64,000 bases of DNA, taken from the NCBI GenBank assembly GCA_964019425.1, contig OZ025864.1, forward strand, positions 125,001 to 189,000, given 5' to 3'. A program made the translations under genes and the position numbers. This DNA comes from Flectonema sp. DT1601. Its lineage: Eukaryota; Euglenozoa; Diplonemea; Diplonemida; Diplonemidae. Below, one piece after another: positions 43,494-55,154 of this stretch. Under the pieces are notes generated by a model. The model was not told the origin of the DNA. It was given only the letters and a program-made list of their open reading frames with translations, and ran no database searches. Within the stretch, counting starts at the first letter, position 1. The number at the start of each line of letters is the position of its first letter.

Positions 43494-45204
43494 TTACAAG
43501 GGGGTGGAGTCACCGTGAACGTCATCAGCAGAACATCTCCTTCGATTGTAACGATATCTTGATGGAGGGGTTCGTTTTTTCAGAGTTGAACGCTCAGACT
43601 TTCTCGGCGGAGTTTCATTTTCCTCATGTTCTTCTGTGTCTGGCGGACTCAAACCTTCTGCCCATGAAGCTAATTGGAACTTCAGGGCCGCAATTTGAGA
43701 CCGTGCCAAGGCGAGTTGAGCATTTAAATCGCTCGCCAGTCCCGTTAACATCATGGATTGCTCAAGCTGCTCTGCGTGAGTTGTACACCGTTGGTGATTC
43801 AGTTCCGAGAGGCGAAGTTGGGCATCCAGAAGTTGTTCTGAGAGCTCTGCCGCTTTCTCGTTTGTTTCGAGAGAGTCATCTACTGCTCGACAGTAGTTCT
43901 CGAGTAAGTCAATCCTACCCTCGGACCATTGTCTCGCAATAGGTGTATTCTCTTTAACGGAGATAACGTGACTCTCTTGTCGTAAAATCTTGGTCGGCGT
44001 GCGGTCGAGAGCTTCACTCTGCGGCATTGTCGGAGGAATTGAGGCTAGAGGACAAAGAGGGGTGATATAATTAAGGGTAGGGATAAGGGGTTTAATAAGA
44101 GGAGTAAAAAGACTACTCGTAGTTGTAAAGAGCGAGAGGTAGTTCTTTGTTATCTTCATCATAGCAACAGATTCATACAGAACGGGGGTTCGGGGGGAAA
44201 CTTGTTGACTAAAGTGGGTCATACGGGGACGCGCGGCACGCAAACTCTCGACCTCCTGTTGAGTATAGAAAAGTCTTATTTTACTTTCTCTTTCCTCATT
44301 ACATTTGGTCTCCAATTCGTTCGACAGAAGAACAAACCTTTGATGGTAATTAAAGAGCGCCATTTCCGATAGGTCTGCTCTCTGAGTCAGATTTGCGAGC
44401 TCACGTTTCCTGTAATCTTCCACTAAGTCATATTGTCGAACTAGTGCAGAAAGAGAAGTCTTCGATTCATCGCGTTCTGCTGTTAACCGTTGAATTACTC
44501 CTTCCAGAAGTTCATATTCTTTTCTATCTTTTTCAATAATTAAAACAGGGGGCGCAGGAGGAAGTGAGGATGGATCCTGGTTGGTAGCTTTGATCTCAAC
44601 AGGTAATCCATTTAGTAACTGCTTGTCTTTCTCGAGGGAGGCTGACATCGCATTAAAGTAAAATAAAAATAGAACATAAAAAATTCGTTCTTTCATTTGC
44701 TCTAATTCGTTTTCTAAAATCTGGCATTTCAAGGAAAGTTTCAGCCTTAATTTTCCTTCTTTTTTTTTGTACAAGGGGGTTTGAGAACCCATGTCAGATT
44801 GAGTTCTTATCACTATAGCGAAATCAGCAGGAAGTGTTTGCGATCCCGTTGACATGAGTTCAGGTGGGGGAGTCTGGAAAGAGATGGAAGAAATAGAAGA
44901 GAATGACAAGGAGAGTCCAGTGAGCTCATCCTCATCTAACAAAACAGAAGGGGCCGGGGAGGAAGAACCATTGGCAATAAGTAGAATAGAAAGAGCCGAT
45001 GCGTAACAAGTTTGCCAGATAAAACATTTCTCAAGCCACGATCTTTCAATGGTGAGCTTTTCGATCGTTTTCAGTTTTGTTACTTTGTGGATTTTGACTT
45101 CTTCCACAGGGAAGATTTCTTTACCATCTTTTATAAAACTTGCAGTGGCAGGTTCTTCTTTAATGCTGCGCATTAGTGGTCTTGAATGCCACGTGGGGAG
45201 GTTC
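43494..45204 (-). CDS. LINE coiled-coil region, inverted copy (C-terminal extension of the RT ORF)
   Basis: About 569 codons, no recognised family. The reading frame opens at TTG (45206) at the junction; the first ATG is 45173. Residues (from the TTG): hydrophobic stretch about 63-78; Ser/Pro-rich 80-145; predicted coiled coils about 150-175, 223-325 and 430-512 (heptad-like Leu with Glu/Arg/Lys); acidic 521-532; basic tail 535-558 (RKSERSTLKKRTPPSRYRYN, RRR). Such features suit RNA or DNA binding and multimerisation, as in LINE ORF1 proteins, but that is inference. In the copy at 49208-52759 this region's start follows the endonuclease in frame (VLFQTRNLPTWHS), so natively it is probably not a separate gene. 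It differs from 55967-57677 by one synonymous change near 43802. Confidence 0.7.
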
Positions 45205-46016
45205 AAAAAGAATTTAAAAAAAAAAAAAAAAAAAAAAGAATAAACAATGTTATCATTGTTTTTTTATCGATCGACTATGTCGATTACTTTCTATTTTCCG
45301 TTTTTTTCTTTAAAAATAAATAAAAAGAATAAAAAAAAAAAAAAAAGGAATAAACAATGTTATCATTGTTTTTATTTTATCGATCGACTATGTCGATTAC
45401 TTTCTATTTTCCGTCCTGGTCAAGACGCTAAACTGATTGTTTTTTCTTTAAAAAATAAAAAGAAGGATTTAAAAAAAAGAAGAAAAAAAAAAAAAAGAAT
45501 AAACAATGTTATCATTGTTTTTTTATCGATCGACTATGTCGATCACTTTCTATTTTTCGTCCTGGTCAAGACGCTAAACTGATTGTTTTTTCTTTAAAAA
45601 TAATAAAAAGGATTTAAAAAAAAAAAAAAAAAAAAAAAGAATAAACAATGTTATCATTGTTTTTTTATCGATCGACTATGTCGATCACTTTCTATTTTCC
45701 GTCCTGGTCAAGACGCAAAACTGATTGTTTTTTTTTCAAAATTAATAAAAAAGAATACAAAAAAAAATAAAAAAAAAAAGAATAAACAATGTTATCATTG
45801 TTTTTTTTTTTATCGTTCGACGTTGTTGACTAATTTCTATTTTCCGTTTTTTTTTTTTCTTTTTAAAAAATAAATAAAAAGATTTAAAAAAAAAAAAAAA
45901 AAGAATAAACAATGTTATCATTGTTTTTTTTATCGATCGACTATGTCGATTACTTTCTATTTTCCGTCCTGGTCAAGACGCTAAACTGATTGTTTTTTCT
46001 TTAAAAAAAAAAAAAG

Positions 46017-46052
<36 letters not shown>

Positions 46053-46827
46053 ATAAACAATGTTATCATTGTTTTTTTTTTATCGATCGACTATGTCGAT
46101 CACTTTCTATTTTCCGTCCTGGTCAAGACGCTAAACTGATTGTTTTTTTTTTCAAAATTAATAAAAAAGAATATAAAAAAAAAAATAAAAAAAAAAGAAT
46201 AAACAATGTTATCATTGTTTTTTTTTTTTATCGTTCGACTTTGTTGACTAATTTCTATTTTCCGTTTTTTTTCTTTTTAAAATAAAAAGAATTTAAAAAA
46301 AAAAAAAAAAAAGAGTAAACAATGTTATCATTGTTTTTTTTATCGATCGACTATGTCGATTACTTTCTATTTTCCGTCCTGGTCAAGACGCTAAACTGAT
46401 TGTTTTTTTTTCAAAATTAATAAAAAAGAATATAAAAAAAAACAAAAAAAAAAAGAATAAACAATGTTATCATTGTTTTTTTTTATCGTTCGACTTTGTC
46501 GACTAATTTTTATTTTCCGTTTTTTTTCTTTAAAAATAAATAAAAAGAATTTAAAAAAAAAAAAAAAAAAAGAATAAACAATGTTATCATTGTTTTTTTA
46601 TCGATCGACTATGTCGATCACTTTCTATTTTCCGTCCTGGTCAAGACGCTAAACTGATTGTTTTTTCTTTAAAATAATAAAAAGGATTAAAAAAAAAAAA
46701 AAAAAAAAAAAAGAATAAACAATGTTATCATTGTTTTTTATCGATCGACTATGTCGATCACTTTCTATTTTCCGTCCTGGTCAAGACGCTAAACTGATTG
46801 TTTTTTCTTTAAAAAATAATTAAAAGG

Positions 46828-46858
<31 letters not shown>

Positions 46859-47250
46859 ATAAACAATGTTATCATTGTTTTTTTATCGATCGACTATGTC
46901 GATCACTTTCAATTTTCCGTCCTGGTCAGGACGCTAAACTGATTGTTTTTTCTTTAAAAATAAATAAAAAGAATAAAAAAAAAGAAAAAAAAAAGGAATA
47001 AACAATGTTATCATTGTTTTTTTTTTATCGATCGACTATGTCGATTACTTTCTATTTTCCGTCCTGGTCAGGACGCTAAACTGATTGTTTTTTCTTTAAA
47101 AATAAATAAAAAGAATAAAAAAAAAAGAAAAAAAAAAGGAATAAACAATGTTATCATTGTTTTTTATCGATCGACTATGTCGATCACTTTCTATTTTCCG
47201 TCCTGGTCAAGACGCTAAACTGATTGTTTTTTCTTTAAAATAATTAAAAG

Positions 47251-47283
<33 letters not shown>

Positions 47284-47536
47284 ATAAACAATGTTATCAT
47301 TGTCTTTTTTCTATCGATCGACTATGTGGATCACTTTCAATTTTCCGTCCTGGTCAGGACGCTAAACTGATTGTTTTTTCTTTAAAAATAAATAAAAAGA
47401 ATAAAAAAAAAAAAAAAAAAAAGGAATAAACAATGTTATCATTGTTTTTTTTCTATCGATCGACTATGTCGATTAATTTCTATTTTCCGTCCTGATCGAG
47501 ACGCTAAACTGATTGTTTCCTTTTTTTAAATAATAA

Positions 47537-47574
<38 letters not shown>

Positions 47575-47970
47575 ATCTCCCTGCTATCCTCATATCCCCA
47601 CAATAATATTATACCTTTTCATTTTCTCTTTCCTTTTCTGGTCTTTTTTTTTTCTTTTTTTCCTTTTTCATACAACGTTTTTTATTTATATTTTATTTTT
47701 TTTTTTTTTTTTCATGTTTGATTATTTCCTCTTCATATTTTTTTTCTATTCTTTCTTTTTTTTTTTTTTTTTTTTTTTCTCTACCTCTCTCTTAATTCTG
47801 TTCGTTTCTTTGAAACGAAAATTCATTTGAATATTATTCCTTGGTCAGCAACCATCATTGTCGCCCTTTGGGCCTGTTAAAAAAAAAAAAAAAATAAAAA
47901 GAAAGTTTACGTCGGGAATAGGGCAGGAGCCAAAAGCTCCCAGTCCGTTACTTCCCACTTATCGAAATTC
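45205..47970 (+). repeat. LINE 3' UTR, copy 3 (5'-truncated)
   Basis: Matches 32084-34849 (2766 bp) and starts inside the hairpin array at AAAAAGAATTTAAAA. It is joined directly to the coiled-coil 5' edge and ends at the usual CGAAATTC terminus, followed by the LINE 5' end. Confidence 0.95.
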
Positions 47971-49216
47971 AGCCTTTTGTGGAGCTATCCACTCTGCGGT
48001 CTTTTTAGGCCCCTCTATCTACTTTGCTTTATAAGACCCAATGTTTCTTCTCATCCAATTGCTTTTCTCAAGTTGCCTCTTCGGCATTCATTTGCCAACC
48101 ACATTATTTATCAAAATATATATTATAAACAAGTAGTTACTCCGATTTTTCTGTTTTAGAGCGTAGCTCGTTTTCCTTTAAACAGTATTTACCAAAAAAA
48201 ACTCTAGGGTTAGCTGCCCGAAATTAAAAAAAAAGGAATAGTTTAAAAAAAAAGATCTTAACTCATCGATATTGTTTCTGAGCCATTCTCTTTTCTATTT
48301 TTTTTTTTTTTTATTATTGCTACTTCACAACAAAAAAAAAAAGAAACACCGGGCCGGCGGTGTCATAAAGATACTGGCAACCATCTCTCAGCCAACCCAG
48401 CCCCCGAGGCTTTGCAAGAGGCTATTTCGAGATCGGCTCTGGATGGGGATAAAACTTTAGTAGCCAAATGTCCTTTATGTTTTGAGACATACCTCAAAGG
48501 TCCAGTTGCGCATTTTAGACGTAACTGTAAGTTTAGTAAGGAATTTAAGGACTATAAGTCACGTTTTCCCCCATCTACCCACTCCCAAGTTAAAGATTGT
48601 TACCACTTACCTTGTCCAGAATGTGGTAAGCTTTTCAAAAGTATCGCTACGAGAGCGAAACACTGTGTTAACGGTACATGTAAAGGTACACCTCTGTCTC
48701 CCCTCACAGGGAATAATTCAGACCTGGAACCTCCCTTTGTAGGAGAATCTGTAGATTTTAAAACTTCACAAACAGCTTTCGTTCCTTATAACTCTACAAC
48801 ACCCACTTTTACCCCGTTACACCCGTCTCGTCTCAAATTCCGATCTTTTGGAACTGAATGGAAGGACATCGACGTTTCTGCTGCAGAAAAACTTCAAACT
48901 TTCACCGTCGAAACAGAAAATTCTTCAAAACCTGCCGACCAACTTGATAAACTACTCAAAACGGTTTATCAAATATGTAGCGGTTTCTTTGAAGAAACAA
49001 AGCGGAATTTACCCCGCAAACAGAAATCAAGGGAAGAGGTCATCCTCGACCAAGAAAAACTTGAATGTCGTCTGGAAATGAAACAGCTAAGACAGGAGCT
49101 CCGCAAATCTGGGCCTTCTATAGAGAACGCTGTCAAATGGAAAGAGGCAAGAACGAGAATGAAAAGGATTTTCCGAATGTATCGGAATTTAGAAAAGAAA
49201 AATTTATTCAAAAAAT
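47971..49216 (+). pseudogene. LINE 5' end with truncated RT ORF (copy 2)
   Basis: Identical to 34850-36097: the 5' UTR, then the ORF from TTG at 48412 through both zinc fingers and the charged linker (about 268 codons). It breaks at CAAAAAAT before the RT motifs and joins a reversed coiled-coil fragment through 2-3 bases. It lacks reverse transcriptase and endonuclease and reads only a few foreign residues before a stop at 49234-49236. Confidence 0.9.
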
Positions 49217-52200
49217 ACTTACTTTGTGGATTTTGACTTCTTCCACAGGGAAGATTTCTTTACCATCTTTTATAAAACTTGCAGTGGCAGGTTCTTCTTT
49301 AATGCTGCGCATTAGTGGTCTTGAATGCCACGTGGGGAGGTTCCTCGTCTGGAACAGAACATATGAGCACTGTCTGGCGATTCTGGTGCATTCACAAAAT
49401 AAAGCTTTTGTTGGTGCTAAAGGTGAACCGATGTGACGTGTCCAGATGTTCAGCTGGTCCATGCAGATGTTTCCTCGTACGCCAACTTCAATAGTAAAAA
49501 TGTTACAGTCGAAGCCATTAGCGATGATCGAGTCTCTTAGCTTTAGGTATTTCTTTTCCTTTAAGACATGAGAGGTTTCGAAACGATCTTCATTTGGACA
49601 CGTCAGCTCCAGAATCAGTGCTCTTTTCGCAAAAAAAGAATAAATAAAAATGTCTGGTCTTAGAGAGGACGAGACATGGCACACTTCAAGAGGAACAATT
49701 AGGCGGTTATCACCGACATCGTCGAGGATGACCCAATCATTCGCTAGTGAAAGTTCGCCTGTCTCTTTAGAAATTCTTTCTAGGGGTTTATTTTCCCCTG
49801 TTTTTAAAAAAGTTTGAGAGGGAGGCGGGAGGTTTTCTTTTCTTTTGTTGGCTTTTATTATCAACTCTTCCAAGAAGATAACAATGCGTTTTAGAACGCT
49901 GTCGTGACGCCACGTGAACCTCCCTTGTGTTAAAGAGACAGGACAGCCTGTTAAGACATGCCTGAGGGTAGGATTCACTTTGCCACACAAAACACAATTT
50001 TGGTCCACATTGGTGATGTTCCACCTCTTTAAATTATCTTGTGAGGGGAGGGTGTTTGTAACCGCTTTCAGTTGAAATGAGATATAGGCAGGATTTCCCT
50101 CCCTAAGTACCTTATTCCAGGTGAAATCGTTTATCATACATTTAGACCACTCCTTCCACTGACCTTGGACTTGTAATTTATTCAAAGAGTTCAGTAGTTC
50201 ATCTGTGGCTTCCACTTCAAAACGCTTAAGGAGATCGGGGCGAGTAGTACGTAGATCGCGCAATCGGTGACCAAGACCAGCTGATTGCTTCGCAAGAGAA
50301 CGGTAAGAAAAAAACTTAATAAGGCGCTCCCACTCAGCAGAAGCTGAAAACTTTTTCGACCAGTTGGACGATTTCTCCATAATAACATTGTAGACACCGT
50401 GCATGTCAGAGTCCTGTGAGGATCTGAGGATGTCTAGTTTAATTGATTGCACTTGTTTATATAGCGTCTCAACTCTTTTGTGTCTGAGACCAACAGTGTT
50501 CTTTGAACCGGTAAAAAGGATGACTGTGTTCGCAGAGCGGACAAATCCCCACCATTTCTTCAAAAAAGGTTTAATAATTTTGTCCATTTTTTTGGCAAAA
50601 GGGAGAGATAAGTCATGGATCATTAAACTCCATGTTAACCTTGACAATAACAAGTGTTGGACAGACCAAGCCTTCTGAGACCCATATAGTGGCATGGCGT
50701 CGACTTTTTTTAAAAAATTCCTGGTAAAAGTGGTCAGGCGCTCTCGCAATTTCTGTTCTTTGGCGTTCGGCTCAAACCAACGCCCGAGGTATTTGAACTC
50801 TCCAGCTTCCTGGAGATTCGTAATCGGAACATTGTTAATCTTCAGGTCCGGGTTAGCTGGTTTCCCTTGTACAAAGCTGTGGGCAATGCATTTCTGGGGT
50901 TTCGCTTTCATACCACGAGACCAGGAAAGAAACTGTTCGAGCGACTTGATTAGCAATTTTGCCCCCGCCTTTGATGACGTGGTAAGTTGTAAATCATCAG
51001 CAAAAGCTGCAACTAATAGTTGGAGGGATTTATTGTTAAACTCGTAGGCTTCCTGTTGATGAACTGCTAAGGAAAAGAGCAGTAGTTGGAATACCAAATT
51101 AAAAAGGGTTGGGGAGGAAACGCAGCCTTGAAAGACACCAACTTCAAAAGGGATAGTGGGCGTCAGGCCTTCTCCAACTCTGATTTGGACGCGCATGGAG
51201 GAATAATACCTTTTATAGAAACCGATTATTCTTTCGTGAATTCCGAAATATTTTAAAGCAAAGAAAATTAATTGATGTTTGACTGAGCCGAAAGCATCTG
51301 CCAAATCCACCCAGACAATTGTTAGGTTTTTCCGGAGAGCTTTCACTTCTTTAAAAATCTCTGAGGTGATCGTGGCATGTTCGATACATCCAGAGACACC
51401 TTTCCTAAAGCCTTTTTGAAAATTAAATTTAGAAAGAGTGTGGTTTGCGACGGCTTCCTGAATAACCGTATTAAAAATTTTCCCGTCGCAGTTGCCCACA
51501 GCTATCGGTCTCGTTTTCGAGATGTCTTTCCCATCGGAGTTGGGCTTTGGGAGCATTGTTACAAATGCTAAGCCCCAACTATCCGGATAGGCCTTGAGTT
51601 CGAAAATTCTCTTTAATACCTTGTAAAGTGCTTCCATAAAAGTTGGGACCTTTTTCCATACAACATAAGGTATGCAATTGGGACCAGGGGCACATTTGTT
51701 TTTTTTCTTTGATAAGAGAATACCAAACTGTTCGAAGCTCGGGAACTGGATATCATCCATTGTCTTGTAGTCAGACTTAGGTAAAAAAGAGGGATGGGTG
51801 AAATCAGTTTTTTTTTTTTCATTGTCACAATAGTTGTTTTTAAAATGTTCAATTATTTTTTCCTCTGGAATATCAAGGGAGGGGGGTTGAGGATCTTCTT
51901 TTTGGAGTTCTTCTTTTATGGCAGTAAACGGATTTTGACGAAATTTATCTTGTAATTTTTTGAATAAATTTTTCTTTTCTAAATTCCGATACATTCGGAA
52001 AATCCTTTTCATTCTCGTTCTTGCCTCTTTCCATTTGACAGCGTTCTCTATAGAAGGCCCAGATTTGCGGAGCTCCTGTCTTAGCTGTTTCATTTCCAGA
52101 CGACATTCAAGTTTTTCTTGGTCGAGGATGACCTCTTCCCTTGATTTCTGTTTGCGGGGTAAATTCCGCTTTGTTTCTTCAAAGAAACCGCTACATATTT

Positions 52201-52759
52201 GATAAACCGTTTTGAGTAGTTTATCAAGTTGGTCGGCAGGTTTTGAAGAATTTTCTGTTTCGACGGTGAAAGTTTGAAGTTTTTCTGCAGCAGAAACGTC
52301 GATGTCCTTCCATTCAGTTCCAAAAGATCGGAATTTGAGACGAGACGGGTGTAACGGGGTAAAAGTGGGTGTTGTAGAGTTATAAGGAACGAAAGCTGTT
52401 TGTGAAGTTTTAAAATCTACAGATTCTCCTACAAAGGGAGGTTCCAGGTCTGAATTATTCCCTGTGAGGGGAGACAGAGGTGTACCTTTACATGTACCGT
52501 TAACACAGTGTTTCGCTCTCGTAGCGATACTTTTGAAAAGCTTACCACATTCTGGACAAGGTAAGTGGTAACAATCTTTAACTTGGGAGTGGGTAGATGG
52601 GGGAAAACGTGACTTATAGTCCTTAAATTCCTTACTAAACTTACAGTTACGTCTAAAATGCGCAACTGGACCTTTGAGGTATGTCTCAAAACATAAAGGA
52701 CATTTGGCTACTAAAGTTTTATCCCCATCCAGAGCCGATCTCGAAATAGCCTCTTGCAA
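49208..52759 (-). CDS. LINE ORF, copy 3: full RT-endonuclease running in frame into the coiled-coil start
   Basis: Same protein as 35291-38731, with one difference seen (Ala to Val in YKQ(A/V)QSIKLD, a C-to-T change at a CpG, plus-strand position about 50451). All zinc-finger, RT (VDLADAF, FADD), CCHC and PD-x14-E motifs are present. After VLFQT the frame continues RNLPTWHSRPLM and about 40 codons of the coiled-coil region (49219-49343). The piece then breaks and the frame ends in KVSIF. This is the only place where the RT-to-coiled-coil junction is continuous. The implied native product is about 1,708 residues from the TTG. Confidence 0.93.
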   Translation of the reverse strand: MQEAISRSALDGDKTLVAKCPLCFETYLKGPVAHFRRNCKFSKEFKDYKSRFPPSTHSQVKDCYHLPCPECGKLFKSIATRAKHCVNGTCKGTPLSPLTGNNSDLEPPFVGESVDFKTSQTAFVPYNSTTPTFTPLHPSRLKFRSFGTEWKDIDVSAAEKLQTFTVETENSSKPADQLDKLLKTVYQICSGFFEETKRNLPRKQKSREEVILDQEKLECRLEMKQLRQELRKSGPSIENAVKWKEARTRMKRIFRMYRNLEKKNLFKKLQDKFRQNPFTAIKEELQKEDPQPPSLDIPEEKIIEHFKNNYCDNEKKKTDFTHPSFLPKSDYKTMDDIQFPSFEQFGILLSKKKNKCAPGPNCIPYVVWKKVPTFMEALYKVLKRIFELKAYPDSWGLAFVTMLPKPNSDGKDISKTRPIAVGNCDGKIFNTVIQEAVANHTLSKFNFQKGFRKGVSGCIEHATITSEIFKEVKALRKNLTIVWVDLADAFGSVKHQLIFFALKYFGIHERIIGFYKRYYSSMRVQIRVGEGLTPTIPFEVGVFQGCVSSPTLFNLVFQLLLFSLAVHQQEAYEFNNKSLQLLVAAFADDLQLTTSSKAGAKLLIKSLEQFLSWSRGMKAKPQKCIAHSFVQGKPANPDLKINNVPITNLQEAGEFKYLGRWFEPNAKEQKLRERLTTFTRNFLKKVDAMPLYGSQKAWSVQHLLLSRLTWSLMIHDLSLPFAKKMDKIIKPFLKKWWGFVRSANTVILFTGSKNTVGLRHKRVETLYKQVQSIKLDILRSSQDSDMHGVYNVIMEKSSNWSKKFSASAEWERLIKFFSYRSLAKQSAGLGHRLRDLRTTRPDLLKRFEVEATDELLNSLNKLQVQGQWKEWSKCMINDFTWNKVLREGNPAYISFQLKAVTNTLPSQDNLKRWNITNVDQNCVLCGKVNPTLRHVLTGCPVSLTQGRFTWRHDSVLKRIVIFLEELIIKANKRKENLPPPSQTFLKTGENKPLERISKETGELSLANDWVILDDVGDNRLIVPLEVCHVSSSLRPDIFIYSFFAKRALILELTCPNEDRFETSHVLKEKKYLKLRDSIIANGFDCNIFTIEVGVRGNICMDQLNIWTRHIGSPLAPTKALFCECTRIARQCSYVLFQTRNLPTWHSRPLMRSIKEEPATASFIKDGKEIFPVEEVKIHKVSIF

Positions 52760-53200
52760 AGCCTCGGGGGCTGGGTTGGCTGAGAGATGGTTGCCAGTAT
52801 CTTTATGACACCGCCGGCCCGGTGTTTCTTTTTTTTTTTGTTGTGAAGTAGCAATAATAAAAAAAAAAAAAAATAGAAAAGAGAATGGCTCAGAAACAAT
52901 ATCGATGAGTTAAGATCTTTTTTTTTAAACTATTCCTTTTTTTTTAATTTCGGGCAGCTAACCCTAGAGTTTTTTTTGGTAAATACTGTTTAAAGGAAAA
53001 CGAGCTACGCTCTAAAACAGAAAAATCGGAGTAACTACTTGTTTATAATATATATTTTGATAAATAATGTGGTTGGCAAATGAATGCCGAAGAGGCAACT
53101 TGAGAAAAGCAATTGGATGAGAAGAAACATTGGGTCTTATAAAGCAAAGTAGATAGAGGGGCCTAAAAAGACCGCAGAGTGGATAGCTCCACAAAAGGCT
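52760..53200 (-). other. LINE 5' UTR, copy 3 (inverted)
   Basis: Reverse complement of 34850-35290. It meets an inverted partial 3' UTR at 53200/53201 through the same AGCC / CGAAATTC junction as the other two 5' ends. Confidence 0.8.
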
Positions 53201-53596
53201 GAATTTCGATAAGTGGGAAGTAACGGACTGGGAGCTTTTGGCTCCTGCCCTATTCCCGACGTAAACTTTCTTTTTATTTTTTTTTTTTTTTTAACAGGCC
53301 CAAAGGGCGACAATGATGGTTGCTGACCAAGGAATAATATTCAAATGAATTTTCGTTTCAAAGAAACGAACAGAATTAAGAGAGAGGTAGAGAAAAAAAA
53401 AAAAAAAAAAAAAAAGAAAGAATAGAAAAAAAATATGAAGAGGAAATAATCAAACATGAAAAAAAAAAAAAAAAATAAAATATAAATAAAAAACGTTGTA
53501 TGAAAAAGGAAAAAAAGAAAAAAAAAAGACCAGAAAAGGAAAGAGAAAATGAAAAGGTATAATATTATTGTGGGGATATGAGGATAGCAGGGAGAT

Positions 53597-53634
<38 letters not shown>

Positions 53635-53887
53635 TTATTATTTAAAAAAAGGAAACAATCAGTTTAGCGTCTCGATCAGGACGGAAAATAGAAATTAATC
53701 GACATAGTCGATCGATAGAAAAAAAACAATGATAACATTGTTTATTCCTTTTTTTTTTTTTTTTTTTTATTCTTTTTATTTATTTTTAAAGAAAAAACAA
53801 TCAGTTTAGCGTCCTGACCAGGACGGAAAATTGAAAGTGATCCACATAGTCGATCGATAGAAAAAAGACAATGATAACATTGTTTAT

Positions 53888-53920
<33 letters not shown>

Positions 53921-54312
53921 CTTTTAATTATTTTAAAGAAAAAACAATCAGTTTAGCGTCTTGACCAGGACGGAAAATAGAAAGTGATCGACATAGTCGA
54001 TCGATAAAAAACAATGATAACATTGTTTATTCCTTTTTTTTTTCTTTTTTTTTTATTCTTTTTATTTATTTTTAAAGAAAAAACAATCAGTTTAGCGTCC
54101 TGACCAGGACGGAAAATAGAAAGTAATCGACATAGTCGATCGATAAAAAAAAAACAATGATAACATTGTTTATTCCTTTTTTTTTTCTTTTTTTTTATTC
54201 TTTTTATTTATTTTTAAAGAAAAAACAATCAGTTTAGCGTCCTGACCAGGACGGAAAATTGAAAGTGATCGACATAGTCGATCGATAAAAAAACAATGAT
54301 AACATTGTTTAT

Positions 54313-54343
<31 letters not shown>

Positions 54344-55118
54344 CCTTTTAATTATTTTTTAAAGAAAAAACAATCAGTTTAGCGTCTTGACCAGGACGGA
54401 AAATAGAAAGTGATCGACATAGTCGATCGATAAAAAACAATGATAACATTGTTTATTCTTTTTTTTTTTTTTTTTTTTTTTTAATCCTTTTTATTATTTT
54501 AAAGAAAAAACAATCAGTTTAGCGTCTTGACCAGGACGGAAAATAGAAAGTGATCGACATAGTCGATCGATAAAAAAACAATGATAACATTGTTTATTCT
54601 TTTTTTTTTTTTTTTTTTAAATTCTTTTTATTTATTTTTAAAGAAAAAAAACGGAAAATAAAAATTAGTCGACAAAGTCGAACGATAAAAAAAAACAATG
54701 ATAACATTGTTTATTCTTTTTTTTTTTGTTTTTTTTTATATTCTTTTTTATTAATTTTGAAAAAAAAACAATCAGTTTAGCGTCTTGACCAGGACGGAAA
54801 ATAGAAAGTAATCGACATAGTCGATCGATAAAAAAAACAATGATAACATTGTTTACTCTTTTTTTTTTTTTTTTTTAAATTCTTTTTATTTTAAAAAGAA
54901 AAAAAACGGAAAATAGAAATTAGTCAACAAAGTCGAACGATAAAAAAAAAAAACAATGATAACATTGTTTATTCTTTTTTTTTTATTTTTTTTTTTATAT
55001 TCTTTTTTATTAATTTTGAAAAAAAAAACAATCAGTTTAGCGTCTTGACCAGGACGGAAAATAGAAAGTGATCGACATAGTCGATCGATAAAAAAAAAAC
55101 AATGATAACATTGTTTAT

Positions 55119-55154
<36 letters not shown>

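Noticed and set aside
43472-43942. 156-codon plus-strand frame opposite the coiled-coil region (also 57229-57699)
   Set aside because: Shadow of the coiled-coil frame; the opposite strand has the heptad pattern and the longer open frame.
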